From Ehretia macrophylla (taxonomy: Eukaryota > Streptophyta > Magnoliopsida > Boraginales > Ehretiaceae), in the NCBI GenBank assembly GCA_037974665.1, contig CM075767.1, positions 25,073,498 to 25,137,497 of the forward strand: a stretch of DNA of 64,000 nt. The letters are read 5' to 3'. Position numbers and translations under genes: made by a program. The first letter of the stretch is position 1. The number at the start of each line of letters is the position of its first letter. This document shows positions 1 to 12,200 of this stretch, one piece after another. Under the pieces are notes generated by a model. It was given only the letters and a program-made list of their open reading frames with translations, searched no databases and was not told the DNA's origin.

Positions 1-476
1 GCAGTTCAATATAATAAGCAGCAACTGCTATCTATTAGCCATCATATTAAACAAAAAAAGCAGCGGTCACTGAGCTGTGCTGCTTATTAGCCAATTTAAC
101 ATGTCCAAAATAAGTTTGTGGGATTCGAAAGTAGAATCTATTAAAAACATAACTAATGTTAAACCACTGGGCCAAAGAACTAACCACCATATTTTTTTCG
201 CAATGTTAAATATAACTAAAGTATTATGCGGCCTTTATTTTCCCTAAAATATCAAACCCCACTTACTCTAATCTCAATTTTACTCTTCACATTGTCTCAT
301 CGTTCTCTCTCTCTCTTTCTTTCTCACTTTCTCTCTCTTCTCTCAACATCTCTGCCGCAATCATCAACTGAAGCTTCTCAATCTCCGATCACGGTAAGCC
401 TCTAATCGCCGATCAACCGTAAGCCTTTAATCGCCGATCAACCGTGTAAGCCTCTAATGTTCGATCAACTATTCAA

Positions 477-605
<129 letters not shown>

Positions 606-2117
606 TTTATGTTTGCATAAAATTATGAATGTACATCTATAGATATATATATATATACACATACATGTATATAGGTGTGCTCTTTGCTATGTATGTAAGT
701 TAGGTTGCAGTTTGTATTAGCTTGAGCTCGAGAAAGATTGATTTGTAATGAAAATTTACTGATTTTTAATTAATTAATTTTTTTTTAGTTTAGTCTTCTA
801 TTACTGTTGTATATACTCGATCTATGCATTCTATTCACCAGATTAACTATTTGATGCTTTATAATTTTATGTTTGGTCATCTGCTTTTATCTACTGGTTA
901 ATTTTGTTTTTTAGATTAATTCGATTAAAGTTTTTGATCAATTTTTTTTTGTTCATTTTGTGAAAATATGAGCTGTTTCAGTTTAAAAAATCTAAGTTCT
1001 CATTAAAATGTATGAGAGCAATGGAGATTTTTGAGATTTTTGTTGACCTGTTATCTGTTACAATCTAGGAACAGTACCTATTTTTGTTGACAATTATCTG
1101 ATACAATCTAGAAAGAGCACCTATTTTTTAATAATTAATATGCGTGTATCTAATTAGATTAATAGTACCTTTTATTATCAGCAATTTAATGCATGCTTTA
1201 ATGTTTTATTAATATATGTCACCCTCTTTCTTTCCTTCGTTTCAAGATCTATGTTTAACTTATTAGTACATGTTAAAATTTTCCATGAAATGGCCCGAGT
1301 TAAAAGAATGAGTTCTAGTTTCCAATCTTCTTTGAATGGGGAAGGTACAATCTTATACGATTTCCTATTTATCTCCGTCTTACTATGGCTTCTCTTCAAG
1401 TAAGTCAATCCTCAGTTATCTATGTGTGTATGTGTATGGATATATATATGTCTTTATGTATTTTCTTTGGCTATTAGTTGAGAATTTTGTAGTGATCATG
1501 TGAAATTGACTGTGATTGGATATGCGATTTGTTGAAATTTGGTGCTTCTTTTAAGTAGATAAAGTTGTTATAGAGTTAAATTTCACTCAAATATAAGGGA
1601 GTTATATTTTAAGTAGATTAATGTGTTTTATATTAGATTTTATGTATGCATTTGTTTGTATATGTATGTGTGTGCGTGTGCGTGTTTTTTTTTTGTATTT
1701 TCTGGTATAATTATGCTTTGGCAAAATTTTTATTCGGTTTTCAGTTTTGGCCTATCTTGTAATATTGTATGCATAGTGTGCTTGTAGCTGCATCATAAAG
1801 TACAATGTACTTCTGCTAGTTGAATTTACTATTGCTTTCTTTGTTTCCATGAGGTAGGAGGCTTTAGTTCATTTAAATGTAAATCTGAAAATTGATCTTT
1901 ATAAAATTTATCCTCTTAAAGTAATAACATTCCATCCACTAGTTTGCTCACCAAGAATCAGCCATTGTATCCTGTTAAATTCTTCTTTAAATTTTATATA
2001 AATGTCAAATGATGAAATCATATTAGGATGGTTATTTAATCTATACTTTTATTAGTCTTATAGCCAAATACTTTCTCAGTCCCTCCTTAGCTTTCCTTCA
2101 TATTGGTAATTTTTCAG

Positions 2118-2386
2118 AAACTAGCAGCCAACTAAGGAAAAAGGCTGAAAAACGAAAGAGAAAGACTAGAGGGAAATCAATGTACAAGACTCCTTGGCAT
2201 CTACCACTGGATAAACGAATTAAAGTGAATTTTAACACAAAAGACCAGCCAATTGGGCTTGAAGCTATTGATTTAGCCACTGGTTGTGGAGTAGTTGCCT
2301 GAATGGGCAACTTTTGTTCACTAAAAGAAGATAACTGGAAGCGAGTGGTTACACCTATGAAGGATATGATCCTGCACTACATGAGG
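2118..2386 (+). pseudogene. Plant transposase-like exon inside CACTA copy 1
   Basis: After an acceptor (ttttcag) a + frame encodes a basic segment followed by a stretch with LDKRIKVNF and DQPIGLEA, then DNWKRVVTPMKDMI, and ends at a GGGTAA donor. The pattern 'K.V.FN..GQPIG' followed by 'W..V' resembles the plant Transposase_24 (Ptta/En/Spm-associated) family; this is a resemblance by eye. One in-frame TGA (GVVA*MGN) breaks it. The same exon with the same stop recurs at 39503-39771, so the stop predates duplication of the element. It is a fragment and not a working transposase. Confidence 0.55.
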
Positions 2387-2758
2387 GTAAATCTCAACCT
2401 TTTTACTTATTTCCTTTCTCATGTCTGGTGGTAATATGCAGTCATGATATGACTAACTTGCTTTGCTCATTATATATTTCAGTTTGAGCTCAACTTGATA
2501 GGGTTTGTTACACTATATTTCAGTTTGATGCTTATTATTTACTTATCCAAAAAGTTATCTCCCCTCTTCATCGACTTAGTTCTCTTTTAAACTAGCTGGT
2601 TAAAATGGGTCATTTTGGATACGTAGCTGAATGAGAACTCCCTGTGTTAGAATTATATAAGTATTTAATTGTGTGTGTTAAATTAGACTCTATTGTGTTG
2701 CAGGTCAGATTTTCTTCATAAAGTTAGGAGCTCAATGCTGTGAATGGTTCATTGACAG

Positions 2759-3103
2759 ATGGGATTGGGAAAAACTTTGCAAGCTGTTTATCTCTTGAGT
2801 TATCTAAAAGTTTCTTAGAAGTCTTCTGGGCCATTTCGTAAGAAAAGCCTTAACATTTATGCTTTGTCTCCATATTTTGCGCTCATCCTTTCCATTTAAG
2901 TTCTGATCTGATCCATAGCTATATAATGATACTTATTTGCAGTGGTGTTATGTCCTCTCAGTGTGACCGATGGTTGGGTGTCTGAGGTAGCCAAATTTGT
3001 ACCAGAGTTGAGAATCCTTTGTTACATTGCGGAGAAGGAACACCGTCGCAGCTTACACATGAAAATGTATGAACACGTAAAAGAACAAGCATTATTATCT
3101 GAT
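2759..3103 (+). pseudogene. Captured SNF2 ATPase (CHR10/CHD1L-like) gene fragment
   Basis: Two exons with a retained intron. Exon a (2759-2837) starts at an acceptor-like tgacag and encodes MGLGKTLQA, the Walker A core of SNF2 chromatin-remodelling ATPases, then LLSYLKVS, an in-frame TAG and KSSGPF. Exon b (2943-3103) continues LVLCPLSVTDGWVSE (motif Ia) to YEHVKEQALLSD and ends at a consensus donor GTAAGT. The two exons join in phase (C|TG gives Leu). This order matches the N-terminal helicase lobe of plant CHR10/ASG3 and animal CHD1L; the assignment is from recall of the family. Because the intron is kept, the fragment was copied as DNA and not from mRNA. It lies wholly inside CACTA copy 1 and is absent from copy 2, whose similarity stops at the capture border (about 40129). 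It has no start of its own and contains a stop, so it is not a functional gene. Confidence 0.8.
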
Positions 3104-3832
3104 GTAAGTTTTGAATCCTTCTATATTTTTTTTTGTTGAAGGAACAGCGTACCAGAAGCTCTTAGCTACTCAGCTATACTATACGTAGTTCGCAGATTTT
3201 GTATAATAACTTCTCTAGCTATACTATTCTGGCAAGAGAGAAATGGGCTTCAGTTAGCTTTCATTGAACACTAGACTGATCTTTTGTGAGAAGATGTTGA
3301 TTTCAAACTGATTCCCGTTACCCATTTTTTGTAAGATGCTGATTTCAATGTATATACCAATGTCTTTTTGGCTAGTTTAGCTGCAGTATTCCAATGATTC
3401 TGAAATCAGTTATGAGGTCATTATTCTTGGCTGAAACATATATTAATTTTTTAGCAGGAATGTGCAGTGGTTCTCTTGAACTGCTAGTTATTAATCTACT
3501 AAATGATGTGCAGCAGTCCCAATTAACCGTCACCTATTACTATCTTTATCAAAGGTAGCGGTTCAAGAGAGTTGTGCTTGTGGTGACATAGGCAACGTTT
3601 ATTAGAACTGTCACCTATGCGAGTTGTAACTATAGGCAACAGTTTTTATAAACTGTAACTTATGCATAGGCAACACGAGCATAAGTAGCAGTGCTGGTGA
3701 CGGTTTTGCAAAGTGTTGCTTTTTAATAGGTAGCGTTTTTTTTTTTTTTTTTGTAAAAGAAGAATTTCATTAAAATGAAACTGCTACTTTTCAAACCACA
3801 AACTGCCATCTATACTTCGAATTCTTGTAGTG

Positions 3833-4081
3833 TAATTATTTAGGCCACCAATTAAAGTTGTCTTTTATTGTTGGAGATGAGTCACCAATTATCCAACAAT
3901 GTCCCACATTGATTGCAGATAGTATATATAAGTAGTTTATAAATAGGTATTGTGGATATAAGAGATAATTTGAATTAATATTTTTAGGCCAATTGATTTG
4001 AGATCTAAATCTTGATTTCTTATGTCTACAATACCGGGCTAGGCCCTGGGCTTTGGGCTCGACAGGACTCTCAACATGACA
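3833..4081 (-). repeat. LTR remnant, outer part, beyond CACTA copy 1
   Basis: The sequence from the TAA target duplication to ctcaacatgaca matches 35972-36220, the distal part of a 543-bp LTR. The proximal part of this LTR should lie on the other side of the CACTA element, outside the window. Similarity continues past the LTR end for about 100 bases (to about 4190 and 36320), so the flank was copied too. Confidence 0.7.
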
Positions 4082-5089
4082 GAAAAGGAAAATGAAAAAG
4101 AAAAAAAAAAAAAAAAAAACAAGAAAGAAGTTTGATACTTCAAAATGTGCATGCTAATGTTATGTATCATCATATATGCTGAACGAGGTTTTTTTTTTTT
4201 TGTGGTCAAATTGATGTTGCATGTCTTGTGTTGTCGAAGAGGATATCTTTTCGGACGGCAAATAAGAATAATGCGTCTTTTGCAGTCTATTGATGGACCC
4301 TTTCATTTCTGGCCTCATAAAATGTTCAATGCATTGATTGGAGAGCTATTGACCCCAACTCTCTACTTAAACACCAAGAACTGCCTAAACATGAACAGAG
4401 TTTTGCCCCTTCGCTTTACGAACAGCTGAATAGAATATGCTGAATTAGTAGAAAGCAAGAAAATTCAATTGGAATTATTTAGGCAAAAAAAAAAAAAGAG
4501 AAAAAAGAAAAGTTCAATTGAAGAAACTAAAATAAATTACTCAGTAAAAGGAAAGAATATCAATAATCAATATCATGGAAAGCACGTCATTATCTCATTA
4601 ATCGAGTCCTTAGCCAAACTTGCACTCCTAGATCTTCAACCCTCAGCTGAAATTTGTGTTTTGAACACTCCACTGTACCACGTTATTTATATTTTTAAAA
4701 TGTATCGTAATTGATATGGTCCTAGCTCATGATCGGAAATAAAAATGTAGTTCTAATAAAATGAGTGAAAAAAAAAATTCTCAGCCGACACTAATGAGTC
4801 ACGTTCCACGTGTCAAGATAGCAACTGAGTTACAGTGACAACGTGGTATGGATATCAAGTGAGATGTCACATGTCAAAGCATTAGACGTCATTTGCCCAC
4901 CAATGGCAACAATTGTCCTCTTACATAGTCAAGACCAAACTCATCGTAGACAAAGCCAACATCTGCTAATGTATAATGTATTTCTTATTATATTGTGCAT
5001 ATTTAAAGAAGACTCTTTTAGTTTGCTTGTATACAGAGAAGGAATCTGAAGAAAATAATTCTGTGAGAGATAAAATTGAAGAAACTAGA
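4082..5089 (+). promoter_or_regulatory. Upstream region of universal stress protein gene 1
   Basis: About 1 kb between the LTR remnant and the USP start. An ABRE/G-box core CACGTG lies at 4807-4812 within CCACGTGT, about 280 bases before the ATG; this type of site binds bZIP factors in abscisic-acid and drought responses, which fits a stress-protein gene. A second ACGT core lies near 4841. An open frame at 4145-4429 on + has no recognisable domain and I do not call it a gene. The transcription start cannot be placed. Confidence 0.45.
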
Positions 5090-6230
5090 ATGGAAGAGGG
5101 ACAAAATAGTGAGAGAAAAAAGGTGATGGTGGCCATTGATGAGGGTGAATGTAGCCGTTATGCTCTGGAATGGGCTCTCCAACATCTCCATGAAACGATT
5201 GTGAATCCAGAGCTGGTGATCTTCACTGCACAACGGATAGCTGATTGCAGATATTTTTATGCTTCTGCTTTTGGTGATACTTGTAAGCACTTTGGTCTAC
5301 TCTTTTATTTATCGAGTATCGAGCATCATTATATATCACTATATGTTGCTTCATCCCTCATTATATCTTTTCGTTAAGTATTAAACCTTTTTCTTTTTGC
5401 CAATTCACTCCTCCTATATAATAAACGTTCTCGCTATATAAAAACGATCTGATATTTAATAGATATGTTCTTACCAACTATTAACATAAAACATTACTCT
5501 CTTTTGTTGCAAGTTATATTGCTTTTTTTTTTTTTTGTGATATGTTTTCATTTTGGAATATCTATTTAAATTGTGCAGTTCAATTAACGTGGGTAGTCTC
5601 TTTCCTATCCCTGTAGACCTTAGTCTGCCGTACTGAAGATTCTCTTATAGTATCGTAATGTTATAAATAAAATTTAATTGTTAATTTATAAAATTATAAC
5701 TATAATTATTGATATAATTAGGACCCTTCAAATCATATTTGAATCTATGTTCAAATCCATCCCCTACTTGATTTGGCCAAAATTGAAAAGAATTTATGAT
5801 TATTAAATCTCACTCTCTTATAATATCATAATATTATGAATGAAATTTAACTGTTAATTTATAAAATTATAACTATAATTATTGGCGTAGTTAGGACCTT
5901 TCAAATCATATTTGAGTCTATGTTCAAACAAATCTCCTACTTGATTTGACCAAATTTAAAAAGAATTTATAATTATTAAATCTCACTCATAATATTATAA
6001 TGTGTCCCTTAAAGCTAGCAATTAAAGAAAACATCTTATTAATATTTAACAGTCCATACAGGTTAAGATTACTAATTCACAATCTGTGTTCTCTCTTGTG
6101 AGTGACAACAAGCTTGACCCTATGCCCCTGGAAGGTTCTTTTTCCCAATATCCGGCGTATAATCGCTTGCCTCTTTGCTTTAATACTCTTTACTCTTTTT
6201 CTATTATTTATTCACGAAGATTTAAAGTTA

Positions 6231-6261
<31 letters not shown>

Positions 6262-9200
6262 AGTAAAATTCTAATTTACAACCTCTTATAAACACTATAA
6301 GTGTCAAGTTATTAGATCAAAAGGTCTTTGACAATACTCTTTACTCTTTACTACCCACATTAACTCTCTTGCCCTATAATCATCCTCCAAAGCTTCCACT
6401 TGTCTTTAGGGTATTTTTGATCTAGACTTTCCTTAATTTTAAAGAAAATGTGGCATAGACCCCAAACATATTAAAAAGTGAGACTTAGACCCTTTCGGTT
6501 AAAAGAGTCTTATGTTTTCTGTCAAGTCAAGGTTAGTTATGTCATTTGAAAATTAGAATTAATATAAAAATTCATTTCTCTAATATTGTAACACGTGTAG
6601 ATATTGGCCAGACATTTTCTCTCTCCCGTCCTTTCTTTTCCCTGTTCTTTCTCTCTCTCTCTCATCATTCATCCTATCTTTTCCTTTATCTCTCATTATT
6701 TCTTTGGGTTAAAACCATTTTAGTCCCTGAGGTTTGTCTTAAAGACCAAATTGGTCTTTGAGGTGTGCAAAAAGTCTAATTTAGTCCCTACCATTAGTTT
6801 TTTGTAAACGATCAACTCATTAACTATGTAAAATGACGAGCATGCCCCTACCTTTTAAATTCTTGCTTATATGTTAAACAAAAAAAAATGCATAATAACC
6901 GTAAACCTGCCACACCACAAATCTCACGGACTCTACATAAGATGCCACCTGCCACACCTTTTGGTCTGCCATGCATGGCCAACCCACAAAAAAAAAAAAA
7001 AAATGCCACGGACTTTATATAAGATGCCTTCCAAACCTTTGCTTCTTTCATTCTCACATCTATTACCTATTATGCATGCTAAAAAAACAAAAAACAAAAA
7101 AAATAAAAAATAAAATCCCATCCCACGGCAATACCTCCCCCCCCACCCCCTTCCCTCCCTCCCTCCCTCCCTCCCTCCCTCCTTTCATTCTTACCCTAAA
7201 AAAAAAAAAAAACTACAAATTTGCAAAAATTTCCCAAAAAAAAGCACGACAACAACAACTACAAATTTTTGCTATTTAACTACACCAAATCATGTCTTCA
7301 TCATCAAGAAGTGTCCGGGAAGATATAAACAGAAATTTAATTAAGTTCAAAAATAAGAGATGCTATTGTGAATACAAAGCAAGCGTTTGTATATCTGAAT
7401 CACAAGAAATTTCATTCAAACTATATTTCCATTGCTCAAAATCAAAATGTTAATTTTACACATTTTGGAAACCCGACGAATAAGAGATATCATTTGAAAG
7501 ATATCCTGGATTGACAAGAGATATCATATGATAATGTAATGTACTAGCCGAAAATATTTCAATTCATATGTAGTATTGTTTCATTTACAAAATGTGCATC
7601 TATTTCAACTTAATAGTCTACTACCATCATTGCGTACACGCAAAATGCAAAAAGAGAATTAAACTCTAACTATATTACATCCCGTACACATAGTTAGTAG
7701 TTTAATTCCCCAAAAATGAGCTTCAAAAACTGTTATGATAAAATGCCATTTTTACCAAAAATATAATGGCATCGGAATGTAACATTTTGGGCCATAAAGC
7801 TAACAATCACCCCTGCAATATATCCAAATAGAAATATGTATTAGCCTCATAAAAAGCTTTAATATATTCATAGTAGTATTATTCATGCATACTATACCAT
7901 TGTGCACGAGGGTCGCCACTGAAACTAGTGGAAGCATCTCTCTGAGAGGGCGAAGGTAATGGCTGACTACCTCCTTGAGTGTTGCATAGTGTGGACTGAG
8001 AATCTTCAACATTGGAAACATTTTGGGCGACCTAGTGATACATAAAACATAAATATTATTTCACTTTTATATGAATATGGTAGAAATATTGAGAAGGCCG
8101 AAATTACGAATATGCAATAACCTCATCATGTGATTCACGGCTTGAGTTGTTTCTTCTTTTTGGGCGTCTTGCATGCGAGCAAGATGTTTTATTGTGTCCA
8201 AGCGAATGACACAAAGAACACCTGACATGTACTGACCTTCGAGCCCTAGATGGTTGTGTTTCCCTTTCTTCTCTCCTCCTTGTAGTCTTTGGTCTCCCTC
8301 TTTTCCTAAGTTTCTTCGGAGGTTGCCATGGAGCACAATCAACATGTGGCCACATTGATTTATCTGGGATTGGGTGAATCATGCCTTGGTATGACTTTTT
8401 GTAAGCATAAACTGTTAAATATGGATGTACATAATCTTCAGGTGCATATCTCATGCATGTTATGCAAATCATAGCATGTTTGCAAGGAATGCCATTAACT
8501 TGCCATTCCCTACATTGGCAAGTTTTCTCAGTCAAGTCGACCACATAAGATCTACCATCAGTGACTTGAAATATTGTTTCTGATGCAGGTATTGGGCACA
8601 AATGTCTTCCATTTTGGAAATTCTTATCCATTCTTGCCATAACCCTCGGTGGAAGAGGTTTATCCCATGTCAATGATTTTTGATACCTCGTGTGAAATAT
8701 TTTCATTACCTTGTACCTAATCCACTCTAGCATTGTCAGAATAGGCATGACTCTTCGACTACCAAGTACATTGTTAAATGATTCAGACATATTGTTTGTA
8801 ATATGATCATTTTTACTGACTTCATCAAACCCATGCCTTGCCCACCTATTCACATTCTCGTGACAATCTACCATCAACCATTTATGAGCCTTTGGGTCGA
8901 CATTGAAGATTTCCCCCATAAATTCATTGAAAGCAATTATGTCATATGCTTTTGCTGTTTGCCAGAATAGTCTCCTATGCATCAATCCAGGAAACTTCTT
9001 TCGAAAGTTGGCATATAAATGTCTTGCACAATATCTATGATTGTCATTCACACATACATCACGGATAGCATTTTTTAACCCTTTTTGTCTATCGCTCATG
9101 AAGGTGATAGAGAAATCGTTACCAATGTAAACTTGTAAGCACTCAAGAAAATAGCCCCACATTTCTTGACATTCTTGCTTGCACACTATGACTGCTAGTG

Positions 9201-12200
9201 GAAAAATACATGAATTTGCATCGAGACAAACTGCATAAAGAAGTTGACCACCATATGGTCCTTTTAAGAAGCAACTATCAAGGCCAATTAATGGCCTTAA
9301 TCCATTTTTAAACCCATCTCTTTGAGCTCCAAAACATATAAAAAATTTGTCAAATGTTGGTCTTTTCAAATGCAAACCAATACATGAATATTTAACACAC
9401 GCTCCAGGATTGCTCTGCATGATAGCTTCAGCATATCTAGGCAACAAAGCATAACCTTCGGTCCAATCCCCCGAAACTAACTCTAGCGTCGTATTCCTTG
9501 CCCTGTTCAACTTTTTCCTCGAAACTTGGACCCCAAATCAGTTTTGTAGACTCGGGCGCATCTCTTCTACGGATTTATGTACATTGCATTTAAAGTCATC
9601 GAGAAATTCATTAGCAATCCATTTTGATGATGTCCCAATACCCTTCAAATTTTTTATGCAATTGTGATCTCTACTAATGGACTTGATTTTAAAAGTTTTC
9701 TTATCAACATAAGTGGACGCATGAATCCTCCAATCGCAACCTTCATTGCTACACGTGGCCGTGAATCTTGATTTATCATTTTTCTTCTTTTTCAACTTGA
9801 AACCGACTTGTATAACATATTGTTCTACTATTTTCTTAAAATAATATACATCACTAAATAATAACCCGGGAACAAGCTCTATAATTTCCTTTCCATGATC
9901 ATCATATTTCATCTTAAAGTAATCTCCTTTCATCTTCTCACTCAATTTCGTCATTCGACTACCAAATGAACGTCTATCCTCACCCGAATCAGATAGCACA
10001 CGCTCACAATTTTCCTCATTCTTGGATCCCAAGTTAGACAACTCATCTTCACTGTCACTTGATAACACATCATAATTATGTTCATTTTCCTCATTTTCAG
10101 ATGCATCACTGTTGTCACTCCAAACAAAGTTTTCACCACCATCGCTTTTATCATCCACAACATTTTCTATTTGAAATGAAATAGGAAGAGGTACAAGTAG
10201 TAAATTGACTTCTTGGTCATGGTTTGCAACTTGAGTTACCTGGGATATTTGTGATCCACAAGCTTGCATAGTAATATTAATGTGTACATTTCGTTCACCT
10301 TCACAAATGTACCACCCAAGAACAATTTGAAGATCTTCATCATCCTTTATTACCAAACCTTCTTGTGTTGTTGGATGCATGCCCTCAAAACATATCAATT
10401 GCCCCAACCATTCTCCATCAATTGTTGTGCATATGTCATTCAACATATCAATATAACAATATCCATTGGAATCCAAGTTTCGAACAATACTTGTTTGCCC
10501 GAGATAATGAATATTGATATCGAATAACATTTTTCGGTCACTATCAAATAAAATTTCATACTTGTCATTAAATTACTCAATCATAATCATACATAATAAA
10601 ACACATAAAATCATTATAAGAAGTAACCACCGTTCCAAAATAAGTGAGGAAAAGAATAACGAGTAGAAATTTGTGATTCTTGATTTGGAAATGTGTGTTA
10701 TGGAACACCTGTAACACATGCAAATGTAAAACACCTACTCCCAAGAGCTCTCCACACATCACAAAATATGTTCACTGAATGTCAAGAGCTCAATGCAAAC
10801 AAATTAACATAGAGGAAGGCACTATAATGCAATTGATACCATGATAATGTACATGAAACTGCACTATATAATAGCACTGTAGATTCACGTGAAACTGCAC
10901 TATATATAGATGGGACAACCTCAAAAACTATTTCTTCACTTCATACCATGATAATGTACATGAACAACGATTAGAAAATATTAGGTATGATTCTCGTTTT
11001 AAATACGAAAGATCTAGAGATTGAATTTCGGAGTTAACATTTTAAATGATGTAATATTGACTTACGACCCTTTCTTGAATTAAAAAAAGAAAATATTAGG
11101 AAAGAAATGAAAGAGATGGTTAACTTTGGAGATTCTTAATGTTATTAAAGTGTACAAGAAATTTGAATAAAAGTTAAAATTTGTTATAAAAAAAATTTAG
11201 TGATACTAATTGAGTATCCATATATTCTCCTTTCATAATTCCAAACTGAAACATCAAACATTTTTGTCTAGAAAAGAAAATTTTTGTAGCATAAGATCAC
11301 TGTCCAAAAACGAAAATATGTGTAGCATATTATACTAGGATCTGGACCGAGAGAATAAAAATCTATTATATTGTGGGAGATGGGTATTGAGATGATACAT
11401 CTGTTGAACAAAAATTTTGTATCCACCCCTACGAGCCGAACATAAATAACAATAAAAATCTAAAAATATCGACAAAAATTACCAAATGTGTGTTATACTG
11501 ATTCACTCATTCATCACTACCACACCTCTCTCTCATTCATCAAAAAAAATTATTAATCTTGATCAGTAACATTGGAAGTTCTTAACAATATTAATATCTT
11601 TCACTTCATAAACATATTCACTATAATAAAACATACTCTGACCAATGAATCTTTGCTTTCATTTCTCCATGTCTTGATTTATTTTTTAAGCTGATAGCTT
11701 TTTCCCTTCAACTATAAAAAACTAACACTAACATATCGAGGCTTGCTCATTGTATTTATAAAGTTGTCTACAATCATGTTTGTTACAATTGATATGTATG
11801 AATAACAACAGACTATCTACAAGAATTCAAATGCAAGACTTTCAGCAATCATAGGAGTCTTCATGTGTCTACTTGAAGAGGATAATGAATGAGTTTGGCT
11901 TATCAAAAATATCATATATGCAAAGCTATAAACAACATAATCAAATATAATATGTCTAAAATAAACTGTAAATCATAACATAATATACTACATTATTATT
12001 AAAATTGTTTGAGAAAAAACCAAAGAAAAAACCCTACTAACCTTTTAATTTTTTAAGCAATTTCGAAGGCCAAAAAACCAATCAGCATGATCTAAATGCG
12101 AAGAAGCACTCACGTCCGCCTAGAATATTTCTAATATATATATATATATTTTTTAATGTATGATCATCCATTGCCATGTGTGTGTGTGTGTGTGTCGAAA

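Noticed and set aside
4145..4429. 94-aa open frame upstream of USP gene 1
   Set aside because: Runs through a poly-T tract and has no family resemblance I can name.
7139..7182. CCCT-rich tract as a possible telomere-like or CRISPR-like repeat
   Set aside because: A simple (CCCT)n microsatellite; the plant telomere unit is CCCTAAA and no spacers exist.
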